A DNA stretch of 20,221 bases. Origin: Methanoregulaceae archaeon (GTDB taxonomy: Archaea > Halobacteriota > Methanomicrobia > Methanomicrobiales > Methanospirillaceae). This document shows, one piece after another, positions 13,833 to 20,221 of the stretch. The stretch spans positions 1 through 20,221 of the forward strand of contig JACTVF010000004.1 in assembly GCA_019695435.1 (NCBI GenBank), given 5' to 3'. How positions within the stretch are numbered: the stretch's first letter is position 1; each line of letters opens with the position of its first letter. Both the position numbers and the translations under genes were made by a program. The notes below the pieces were generated by a model, which worked only from the letters and a program-made list of their open reading frames with translations, did not search any database and had not been told where the DNA came from.

Positions 13833-14063
13833 TCAGTCACACCCTGGATAATTCCAGTAATGCCGGATAAAATCAACATAAATGCAGTCATGGCGATCGC
13901 AACGGTTGCAGCCATATGCCGGACAAGGAATCCCATAGGTGGGATTTTCCGAGAAGAGCCCCTTATGAGTAATACATTCCCCTTTACAGAAATTACTCCA
14001 GATTTTGTCAAGAGCCTCACCGGTCATATATAACCCGTCTGAATGGTCATCAACGGAAATCAT
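13833..14063 (-). CDS. Small Cys-rich protein
   Basis: A 76-residue frame starting MISVDDHSDGLYMTGEALDK. It contains FCKGEC, then PCPAYGCNRCDRHDC, and ends HYWNYPGCD, so there are eight Cys, most in CxxxC, CxxC or CxxxxC spacing, with His residues nearby. A zinc or iron-sulfur site is likely. GGTGAG lies very close to the ATG at 14063; the first gene after palindromic site D and its TATA element would start here. A competing frame on the same strand (13796-14020) encodes a hydrophobic peptide but only from a GTG without a good site. Codon composition (purine first bases) favours the Cys-rich frame. No family is recognised. Confidence 0.55.
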   Translation of the reverse strand: MISVDDHSDGLYMTGEALDKIWSNFCKGECITHKGLFSENPTYGIPCPAYGCNRCDRHDCIYVDFIRHYWNYPGCD

Positions 14064-14090
14064 TCTCACCCGTTTTTGGAATGGACAAGG

Positions 14091-14141
14091 CAAAATATTA
14101 GGCTCTCTTGTCAAAATCAGATTTTGAAACAAAATCTGAAA
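14091..14141 (-). promoter_or_regulatory. Promoter with palindromic site D (Cys-rich/AHSA1 cluster)
   Basis: The core at 14118-14138 reads CAGATTTTG, AAA, CAAAATCTG, a perfect nine-base inverted repeat. On the minus strand a TATA-like TAATATTTTG lies at 14091-14100, 17 bases from the core, the same distance as at sites A and B. Transcription would begin near 14067, a few bases before the ATG at 14063, so the first message may be almost leaderless. Confidence 0.6.
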
Positions 14142-14188
14142 TAACGATGCAACATATTAAAAACGTACGTATCTTCGCCGGCTATGGC

Positions 14189-14470
14189 TTATGGTACCGG
14201 TTTTTCAAGAATGATTTCCAGCACTCCGTCAGAGAACTTTTTTTTGAAAAGCCGTGCTTCCTGAGGGATCCGTATGGCTTTTCGGAGTGTCTTTTCATCG
14301 TCTGATACTGATAAGGTAAAGAGAGTTTTTTCAAGATCGATCCGTATTTGTTCTTCCGTTACTTTGGGAAGATCGATGTTGACGTGAATATACCTGTCAT
14401 CATCAGTCATGCGGATCGGCGGATCGAACGCGATATCATCTGATAGATTATCACGGTCTTTCAATTCCAT
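14189..14470 (-). CDS. Minimal Hsp20-like alpha-crystallin protein
   Basis: A 93-residue protein made of little more than an alpha-crystallin domain: YIHVNIDLPKVTEEQIRIDL (strand and helix), LFTLSVSDDEKTLRKAIRIP, and KKKFSDGVLEIILEKPVP at the end. The DGVLEI segment is the family's GVL hallmark. It lacks both the long N-terminal arm and the C-terminal I-x-I tail, so it probably forms small assemblies or acts as an Hsp20-like cochaperone. The frame opens at 14497, but AAAGGAG four bases before the ATG at 14470 fixes the start (MELKDRDNLSDDI). It lies downstream of a long gene-poor leader carrying site E. Confidence 0.85.
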   Translation of the reverse strand: MELKDRDNLSDDIAFDPPIRMTDDDRYIHVNIDLPKVTEEQIRIDLEKTLFTLSVSDDEKTLRKAIRIPQEARLFKKKFSDGVLEIILEKPVP

Positions 14471-14636
14471 AAAACTCCTTTGCTGGGATTCATACAAACC
14501 CGGTTCGGTTTAATGGATTTTTCCGGGAATATTATCATCTCTCCACCAGAGCCGCCATTTCCTTTTTTTAGAGCTGGCTTCATTACGGATCACTTTCTGG
14601 TAATGATGAGAACTATCTGTTTTTTGGGGAGGAATT

Positions 14637-14667
14637 TTCCCTGGCAGGGATACCCGTTACCAGGGAA
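14637..14667. repeat. Inverted repeat / hairpin in Hsp20 leader
   Basis: TTCCCTGG (14637-14644) pairs perfectly with CCAGGGAA (14660-14667), and an inner GGG/CCC (14647-14649 with 14653-14655) could extend it. No T run follows on either strand, so it is not an ordinary terminator. Confidence 0.5.
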
Positions 14668-14892
14668 TTATTGGATTATATCATCGGACTAAGCGATTTC
14701 CCTGCGGCCAGTTTTTTACTCTGCGGTTTTTCAGAGGTGTGTGTGCAATGGCTCCCGTGCCATCTTCTATGTCCAGTCTTCTGTCCGCAAGGTATATTTA
14801 GGGACTAATGAGGGGTTAATCCTTTGATGCATGGCATTTTCCTTTGATGCGGGCAATTAACACCCACGCCTCTTCCTTATTTCGGCTTCTCC

Positions 14893-14934
14893 ATATAAAT
14901 TACCGAAAGTTTCAGGAATTGTTTCAAATTTTGA
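14893..14934 (-). promoter_or_regulatory. Palindromic site E (small Hsp20 leader)
   Basis: The core at 14913-14933 reads CAGGAATTG, TTT, CAAATTTTG on the plus strand, the reverse orientation of sites A-D. Only six of nine arm bases pair, so it is the weakest copy. ATATAAAT at 14893-14900 gives a good minus-strand TATA (ATTTATAT), 12 bases from the core rather than 17. Confidence 0.45.
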
Positions 14935-15043
14935 CATATGCAATCTTCATGCCTGATCCCGCGTCATGGTCCGGTAACCCGATCATGGCAGGGCACATGC
15001 CGCTCCTCGCCGGATTTCATGATTGGGGTGCGGGGGTATCTGG

Positions 15044-15049
15044 AAAAAA
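15044..15049 (-). terminator. Poly-T run after response regulator
   Basis: Six T on the minus strand begin about three bases after the response regulator's TAA stop. This is a plausible archaeal terminator for the kinase/regulator operon. Confidence 0.45.
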
Positions 15050-15051
15050 TG

Positions 15052-16398
15052 TTATTTCTTCTCGGGTGGCGTGATGGCAGTGACACTGTCTCCCAGAATG
15101 TGCCTGAACACAAACTTGAACTCGACGAGCCGGTTATGAATATACTTTTTTCCGGCCTCTGTCGGCGAGTACAGTTTTGATTTTCCCGAAGTCTTCATCA
15201 CGAGGTATCCTTTCTGTTCGAGATCATAGAGGTACATGTAAATCCGGGCTTGAGGAATGAGGACATTATACCGGCTGTGGATCTCATGGACGATATCATA
15301 CCCTGAAATGGGTTTTTCGAGGAGCGAGAGCACCACCGGTTCAAGGGATTTTTTCACGACATCGTCGATGGTTGCCTGGGGCACAACGCTGACAGATTCT
15401 GAAGGGAATGACCGGTGGGCAAAGGACAGGGTAGTTTCTTTACCTGTCGATATGATGATCTTTGCAATGCCATCACAGAGCTGTTTTATCTGGTTGTGAT
15501 CGATATCAGCCATGTTCACGGCAATAATGCCCGATAATGGTACACCTTGGTTCTTCTTTGCCAGGATAAGATTTTTTACGGAGATGATATCGGAAAATTC
15601 TTCCGTTTCGGAAAAATCAAAAAGAACCTGAAGTGTGCCGGGCGACGGATCCTTAGGTAATGATTCTGAACACTTTTCAAGGATTCCGGGTAAGAGATAC
15701 ACTTCGCCCTTTTTTATCCGTCGCATGAAAAGGTCGCCATGCTGGATCTCCTTTAAAAAATATTTCTGCAGGATGGACCTATGATAGGCAAAGAAATTGC
15801 GCCCTCCTTTTTTCAGGCCGGCTTCGATGGCAAACTTGAATATTGGTTCTTTTAAGGTTGGATCGGCATACAGGAAAAGAACTATATCGGTAAAAATATC
15901 TTTTAAAAGGACGGTCTTGATCTCCGGTAGTTTAATATATTCAGCCCCGGCCTCATCCTCTGCACCACTTCCTGTATGCCGGACACCCTTCTCATAAGTT
16001 GCATGAGCGGCCTTGCGGAGCTCCTGTTCAGTTGTTTTTCGGAACAGGGCAACCTCGATAGCAGCCTTGATCTCCAGTTCATTGAAGGGTTTTACAATAT
16101 ACCCGTAGGGCCCGACCTGTTTTGCTTTTTCGATAATTGCATCGTCTGCATAGGACGTGACAAAGACAACCGGGATATCCAGTTCCCCGGCAATGGTCTT
16201 TGCCGCTTCAATACCATTCAGCCTTCCCGGCATGACAATATCCATCAGCACCAAATCCGGTGTAAGCCGCCGTGCCTTCTCGATGGCGTCTTCCCCTGAT
16301 GACGCCATCCCGGCAACGGTATACCCCATTGCGCTCAGTCGTTCTTCCAGCTGCATCGATATAATGGCTTCATCATCAACTACAAGGATCTTTGACAT
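15052..16398 (-). CDS. Response regulator with PadR-type DNA-binding domain
   Basis: A 448-residue response regulator. The receiver (about 1-120) has the acidic pair Asp8/Asp9, phospho-acceptor Asp53 in LVLMDIVMPG, Thr in VFVTSYAD and Lys in IVKPF. A linker carries a basic helix. The middle (about 160-345: LLKDIFTDIVLFLYADPTLK, FAYHRSILQKYF, LQVLFDFSETEEF) looks like an alpha/beta, RecA-like domain reminiscent of MEDS/DUF835-type sensor modules. The C-terminus (about 355-440: SLEPVVLSLLEKPISGYDIV, QARIYMYLYDLEQKGYLV, YSPTEAGKKYI) is a PadR-type winged helix. It starts two bases after the kinase stop, so the two are one operon and a likely cognate pair. Most archaeal receivers lack a DNA-binding output, so this architecture stands out. 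Target genes are unknown. Confidence 0.85.
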   Translation of the reverse strand: MSKILVVDDEAIISMQLEERLSAMGYTVAGMASSGEDAIEKARRLTPDLVLMDIVMPGRLNGIEAAKTIAGELDIPVVFVTSYADDAIIEKAKQVGPYGYIVKPFNELEIKAAIEVALFRKTTEQELRKAAHATYEKGVRHTGSGAEDEAGAEYIKLPEIKTVLLKDIFTDIVLFLYADPTLKEPIFKFAIEAGLKKGGRNFFAYHRSILQKYFLKEIQHGDLFMRRIKKGEVYLLPGILEKCSESLPKDPSPGTLQVLFDFSETEEFSDIISVKNLILAKKNQGVPLSGIIAVNMADIDHNQIKQLCDGIAKIIISTGKETTLSFAHRSFPSESVSVVPQATIDDVVKKSLEPVVLSLLEKPISGYDIVHEIHSRYNVLIPQARIYMYLYDLEQKGYLVMKTSGKSKLYSPTEAGKKYIHNRLVEFKFVFRHILGDSVTAITPPEKK

Positions 16399-16400
16399 CG

Positions 16401-19400
16401 TTATTTACCCCCGGTATTGAGAGAGAATTCCACAATCACTTCTGTGCCATGGTTACTGGTGATAGTGACGGACCCGTTCAGCTGCATTACAAGACTGCGG
16501 ATGAGTTTGAGTCCCAGGCTAGTGGTATGGTAGACATCCATATCTTTGGGGATCCCGACCCCATCATCATGGACGGCGATACGGATGTGGTCACCCGCAT
16601 GTGTTGCCGAGACACTCAGATTCCCGTGCTTTTTCCCCTTGAACGCATGTTTAAATGCATTGGAAAGGATCTCATTCACCACGAGAGCACAGGGAATGGC
16701 CTGATCAACCGGCAGGTAGATATCCTCTGAATCGATCTCGCTTAAGATCTCGGCACCTGAACGGCCGTATATGCTGGACAGATCTGCCACCTGATCCCGG
16801 ATTTGGCTTCCCATGTTGATCTTATCGAATTGTTTGCTCTCGTACAGTCGCGTATGGATCTGTGCCATGGTCTTGATTTTCATCATCATATCGGTCAATA
16901 TGCTGTTTGTTGTACTATCCTGTGTCCGCATCCGTGTCATATCCAGAAGACCGGATATGATCTGAAGGTTGTTTTTGACCCGATGGTGAATTTCCCGGAT
17001 AAGGGTCTCCTTCTCCTGGAGGGAAGCGACGAGTTTTTCCTCGGCATGCCGGCGGTCGGTGACATCCCGGTAACTCAGAACCCTCCCGATAATCGATGAC
17101 TCCATTTTCTGGGGTTTTGAATATCGTTCAAAAATCCTGCCATCCTTAAGTTCCAGCATGTCATAGGTCTCACGATCCTTGGGATTGTCGTGTTCATCAT
17201 CACTATCCATAAACAACCCGGGATTTTTAACCTGGGTTCTAAGATATTCTGACACCGTACGGTCTTCACCGCTTTGCAGCAGTTCATCCGGAATCTTCCA
17301 CATAGATGCAAAATTCTGGTTATACCGGATGATCCTCCCGGTCCGGTCTACGGCATAAATCCCGTCAGCCGTTGATTCAATGGCTGCATACAGTTCGGAT
17401 ATGGTTTTCTTCACCAGGGATTCCGCCAGCCTTCGCTGGGAAATCTCCTCTTTGAGCTGGGCATTGGACTGCACCAGCTCTGAGGTCCGCTCTTTCACCC
17501 GCTTTTCCAAAAGATCGTGCTCTTTCCGGAGCGCCTCTTCGGCCTTTTTTCGTTCGGTGATGTCCCGGGCAGCGGCGAATGCCCCGGTGACATTCCCCGC
17601 CTTATCCCGGTATAAGGTCGCATTATAGAGGACCGGGGTCAGGTTGCCGTTCCTGTGCCGGATCTCCAGTGCATAGTCGGTCACCGACCCGTCACGGAAC
17701 ACACGCTCGTAGCCTGCCTTTGCTTTCGCAGGCTCCGTAAAGTAGTCCGAGAAATCGGTCCCGACCAGTTCATCCCCAGAGAAACCGGTGACCCGGATCG
17801 TTGCTTCGTTGACGTCACTGATCGTCCCGTCCGGGCTGATGGTGACCAGCGGGTCAAGGCTTGCCTCGATCAGGCTCCGGTTATATGTGTTTGCCCTTTC
17901 GATCGCATCTTGGGCCTTTTTCCGTTCTGTGATGTCCCGTGCAGCGGCAAAGGCCCCGGTGACATTTCCCGCGGTGTCCCTGTATACGGTCGCATTATAG
18001 AGAACCGGCGTCCCGTGCCCGTTCCTGTGCCGGATCTCCAGTGCGTAATCGGTCACCGACCCGTCACGGAACACACGCTCGTAGCCTGCCTTTGCCTTTT
18101 CCGGTTCCGTGAAATAGTCCGAGAAATCGGTCCCGATCAGTTCCCCCCGGGAAAAACCGGTGACCCGGATCGTTGCCTCGTTGACATCACTGATCGTCCC
18201 GTCCGGGCTGATGGTGACCAGCGGGTCAAGGCTTGCCTCGATCAGGCTCCGGTTATATGCATTCGCTTTTTTCAGCGCTCCTTCGGCCTTCTTCTGTTCC
18301 GTAATATCGATGCCCATCTCGAGTATCATGAAGGACCCGTCGGTATCCGTGAAGGGGAAGTCGTAGATATCGTAGTCCCTGCAGTTCGGGCCGGTCCAGA
18401 ACCAGTGATGAGGCGCACGGGTCTTCATGACGGTGTAGGTCTCGCAGGTCTCACATGGTTCATTACGGTTGAAGAGGAAGTCATAACAACGGCGCCCTTT
18501 CGGATCCTTAAAGGTCTCCCGGAAGTACCTGTTGGCAAATGGCATGCGGTAGTCCTTGTCGAGCAGGCAGACATACACAGGGAGCGCCTCAAGAACATCG
18601 TAAAGCCGGTGGCGTTCGGTACTGACAGATTCTACTGCCTCTTCCAGGTCAGCGGTGCGTTCCTCTACGCGCATCTCCAGTTCGTCCCGGGCTTTGAGCA
18701 GCGCTTCCTCTGCCTGTTTGCGCTCGGTGGTGTCCCTGTTCGAACCCCGTGTGCCTAAAAATCTCCCTTCCGCGTCAAGAACCGGCTGGCATACATGTTG
18801 GACCCAGCGCACCTCGCCATCCGGGCGTACGATCCGGAACTCCAAGGTAGATGGACCCTGCCCGGCCATCTCCTGAGCCATGTGTGCAAGCAGGATGAAG
18901 AGATCGTCAGGGTGCGTTACGTCCCTGAAAAGAGCCTCTGCAGAGGTATACTGGCTGACCGGCCTACCCAGGATCTTTTTGGCCGATGGTGAAAGGTAGA
19001 TGAACCGGCCATCAGGACCGGTCCAGAACTCCCAGTCATAGGTGAAATCGGCAACGGTGCGGTACCGTGCCTCGCTCTCGCGCAGCGCCGCTTCCGCAAG
19101 CGTGCGATCCGTGATATCGATTGAAGCTCCCAGCATTGCCTCGGTTCCGCCGAACCTGATACGGGCCAGCGAAGCAGAGACCCAGAAGGGGGTCCCGTCT
19201 TTTCGTACAACCTTTACCTCGCGGTCCCGTAACTCGCCTGTTTTACGAAGGATATCGATAGACGCACTTCGTTCAGCGGCATCGTAAAACCGGTCCACTG
19301 CAGGCCTGCCGATAATCTCCCCCGGCTGGAATCCGAATGCGCTGTTATAGGCAGGGTTGGTAAAGAGGATCGTACCGTCTGATATGCTGCTGACAGATAA

Positions 19401-20219
19401 CAGTACGGGAGATGTTTCGGCAATGACCCGGAACCGCTCTTCGCTCTCCCGGAGTGCCTCCTCGGTCTGTTTCCGTCCGGTGATGTCCCGCATGTAGACA
19501 TCGACCCCTCCCCGGCGGCCCTTCATGAAGATCTCGTACCACCGCCCGTTCAACGGTGACTGGGCCTCGTAGCGCTCGAGGGTGAACTTCTCCGCTGCAT
19601 CGAGGTAATGCCGGTGGATCCGGGTTCCGACGAGGTGCGGGTAGAGATCCCAGATGACCCTGCCGAGCAGTTCGGAGGCCGGCCTCCCGAACGGTGCCTT
19701 CTCGGCGGCAGGGTTCACGAGGGTAAAACGCCATTCTTCGTCAAGCGAATAGAACGTATCCGCAATGCCCTCCAGGATAGCGGAGGTCCTCTCCTGCCCC
19801 TCGCGCAGCGCCGCTTCTGCCCGCTTGCTTTCGGTCATATCGAGGACCACGTAGGCAAACCGGGGGTGCCCGTGGGGAGGAGTTCCCAGGTACGTGACGG
19901 TGGCGTGGAGCCAGGCCTCCGGTTTCCCCCGCTTGTCCGCGTATTCGAATGTCACCGGTTTTTTCGTCTTCCGGCTCTCGTTATAGTGACTGATCCACAT
20001 CCGCAGGATATCACGCGGTTCGCCCAGTTCGGAGCCGCGTCTGTTTTTCATGGCATCCGGTGTCAGGCCGATAAAAGCGGCGGTAACTGCGTTATCGGCG
20101 ATATGCAGCACGTCATCCTCTGCAATCACTTCCACGATACCCCGCATGACGCCGGCGGAATCAAAGAAACTGTGAAGGATGGATTCGCTCTCCCGCAGCG
20201 CTTCTTCTGCCTGCTTCCG
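16401..20219 (-). CDS. Multi-PAS sensor histidine kinase, N-terminus outside window
   Basis: Very large cytoplasmic sensor kinase, cut by the right edge. The frame is open to base 20219 (visible start [13 protein letters not shown]), so the ATG at 20147 is internal. The 1272 visible residues hold about eight PAS domains separated by short coiled linkers of the type ERKKAEEAL (roughly 10-130, 140-246, 256-373, 376-496, 533-636, 653-773, 777-897, 933-1060). They are followed by a HisKA_2 dimerisation segment with [17 protein letters not shown] (His near 1075) and a HATPase_c domain ([12 protein letters not shown] as N box, [12 protein letters not shown] as G1 box). No membrane span is visible. 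PAS5 contains a Cys cluster (CYDFLF, EPCETC, NCRDYD). PAS6 and PAS7 are near-identical. The partner is the response regulator that follows. Such kinases are common in Methanomicrobiales; the signal is unknown. Confidence 0.9.
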   Translation of the reverse strand, partial: RKQAEEALRESESILHSFFDSAGVMRGIVEVIAEDDVLHIADNAVTAAFIGLTPDAMKNRRGSELGEPRDILRMWISHYNESRKTKKPVTFEYADKRGKPEAWLHATVTYLGTPPHGHPRFAYVVLDMTESKRAEAALREGQERTSAILEGIADTFYSLDEEWRFTLVNPAAEKAPFGRPASELLGRVIWDLYPHLVGTRIHRHYLDAAEKFTLERYEAQSPLNGRWYEIFMKGRRGGVDVYMRDITGRKQTEEALRESEERFRVIAETSPVLLSVSSISDGTILFTNPAYNSAFGFQPGEIIGRPAVDRFYDAAERSASIDILRKTGELRDREVKVVRKDGTPFWVSASLARIRFGGTEAMLGASIDITDRTLAEAALRESEARYRTVADFTYDWEFWTGPDGRFIYLSPSAKKILGRPVSQYTSAEALFRDVTHPDDLFILLAHMAQEMAGQGPSTLEFRIVRPDGEVRWVQHVCQPVLDAEGRFLGTRGSNRDTTERKQAEEALLKARDELEMRVEERTADLEEAVESVSTERHRLYDVLEALPVYVCLLDKDYRMPFANRYFRETFKDPKGRRCYDFLFNRNEPCETCETYTVMKTRAPHHWFWTGPNCRDYDIYDFPFTDTDGSFMILEMGIDITEQKKAEGALKKANAYNRSLIEASLDPLVTISPDGTISDVNEATIRVTGFSRGELIGTDFSDYFTEPEKAKAGYERVFRDGSVTDYALEIRHRNGHGTPVLYNATVYRDTAGNVTGAFAAARDITERKKAQDAIERANTYNRSLIEASLDPLVTISPDGTISDVNEATIRVTGFSGDELVGTDFSDYFTEPAKAKAGYERVFRDGSVTDYALEIRHRNGNLTPVLYNATLYRDKAGNVTGAFAAARDITERKKAEEALRKEHDLLEKRVKERTSELVQSNAQLKEEISQRRLAESLVKKTISELYAAIESTADGIYAVDRTGRIIRYNQNFASMWKIPDELLQSGEDRTVSEYLRTQVKNPGLFMDSDDEHDNPKDRETYDMLELKDGRIFERYSKPQKMESSIIGRVLSYRDVTDRRHAEEKLVASLQEKETLIREIHHRVKNNLQIISGLLDMTRMRTQDSTTNSILTDMMMKIKTMAQIHTRLYESKQFDKINMGSQIRDQVADLSSIYGRSGAEILSEIDSEDIYLPVDQAIPCALVVNEILSNAFKHAFKGKKHGNLSVSATHAGDHIRIAVHDDGVGIPKDMDVYHTTSLGLKLIRSLVMQLNGSVTITSNHGTEVIVEFSLNTGGK
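17515..18263 (-). repeat. Tandem 372-bp duplication encoding PAS6 and PAS7
   Basis: Two consecutive modules inside the kinase are near-identical at an offset of 372 bases (124 codons). A 73-base block is identical at 17815-17887 and 18187-18259, encoding ...[19 protein letters not shown] residues, and GTCACGGAAC recurs at 17691 and 18063. The amino acid copies differ mainly in SRGELIG versus SGDELVG and in the linker after RNG. The identity of synonymous positions points to a recent duplication or ongoing gene conversion. Confidence 0.85.
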
Positions 20220-20221
20220 AC

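Larger units (their letters stand above)
14471..15051. other. Long gene-poor region upstream of small Hsp20
   Basis: This 581-base stretch separates the response regulator stop from the small Hsp20. Neither strand holds a convincing gene. It does contain palindromic site E with a TATA-like element (which would give a leader of about 400 bases), a 10-base direct repeat CCTTTGATGC at 14821-14830 and 14841-14850, and a perfect 8-bp hairpin at 14637-14667. A 40-codon minus-strand frame (14461-14583) ends ten bases inside the Hsp20 start but lacks a ribosome site. The region may carry a structured leader or an unrecognised small RNA. Confidence 0.5.

Noticed and set aside
13796..14020. Minus-strand frame encoding a hydrophobic segment (AIAMTAFMLILSGITGII)
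   Set aside because: Starts only at GTG or at an ATG without a ribosome site, and overlaps the Cys-rich frame, which has better codon character and fits the promoter position.
14461..14583. 40-codon minus-strand frame (MKPALKKGNGGSGG onwards) overlapping the small Hsp20 start
   Set aside because: The overlap is suggestive of coupling, but there is no ribosome site and the composition is low-complexity.
14844..15074. Plus-strand frame of 76 codons in the gene-poor region
   Set aside because: It overlaps site E and the end of the response regulator, has no ribosome site and resembles no protein.
17655..18758. 367-codon plus-strand frame
   Set aside because: It is antisense to the PAS domains of the kinase and shows the same internal repeat; a shadow of the real gene.
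1..20221. CRISPR array, tRNA, rRNA, insertion sequence or integrase
   Set aside because: Looked for and not seen: no regular repeat-spacer pattern, no transposase or integrase motifs, no recognisable tRNA cloverleaf.

Overview
The window looks like a chromosomal segment of a methanogenic archaeon, most likely a Methanoregula-type member of the Methanomicrobiales. This rests on an archaeal RPA-associated protein, a DUF2769 Cys-rich protein, a GH57/GT4 glycogen pair typical of methanogens, TATA-type promoters combined with clear Shine-Dalgarno sites, and a very large multi-PAS HisKA_2 kinase. No rRNA, tRNA, CRISPR array, transposase or integrase was seen. The taxonomic call is inference from gene content; no marker gene is present.

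Layout. The left edge holds the 3' end of an RPA-associated OB-fold gene (+). Nearly everything after it is on the minus strand. A 6-phosphofructokinase gene is broken by two frameshifts, both in seven-base G:C runs, and has altered catalytic motifs. An Old Yellow Enzyme follows, then a translationally coupled GH57 amylase - GT4 glycosyltransferase pair. From 6.0 to 11.5 kb lies a dense block of stress and redox genes. In transcription order it runs: Hsp20, a startless gene remnant, DUF2769 protein, stand-alone ATP-cone, two small unknowns, a frameshifted ferredoxin, Fe/Mn superoxide dismutase, a 96-residue protein resembling only the C-terminal A-domain of encapsulins, a small Cys-tailed protein, a winged-helix regulator, a second frameshifted ferredoxin and a MerA-like flavoprotein. 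A lone plus-strand gene at 11.9 kb is followed by a minus-strand cluster (Cys-rich protein, coiled coil, 94-residue unknown, SRPBCC/AHSA1 protein), a minimal Hsp20 and a 580-base gene-poor leader. The right end is a kinase/response-regulator pair. The kinase has at least eight PAS domains, two of them a recent 372-bp duplication, and runs off the window. Its partner carries a receiver and a PadR-type DNA-binding domain.

How the parts may work together. Five intergenic sites share a 21-base imperfect palindrome: two nine-base arms close to CAAAWTTTG around an AAA-like spacer. They lie upstream of the GH57-GT4 pair, the SOD/A-domain operon, Hsp20, the Cys-rich/AHSA1 cluster and the small Hsp20. 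In three of the five, exactly 17 bases separate the palindrome from a TATA-like element. This looks like an undescribed stress regulon whose sites sit where an archaeal activator would bind. The window encodes two candidate DNA-binding regulators, the winged-helix protein and the PadR-type response regulator, but nothing here shows which, if either, binds the sites.
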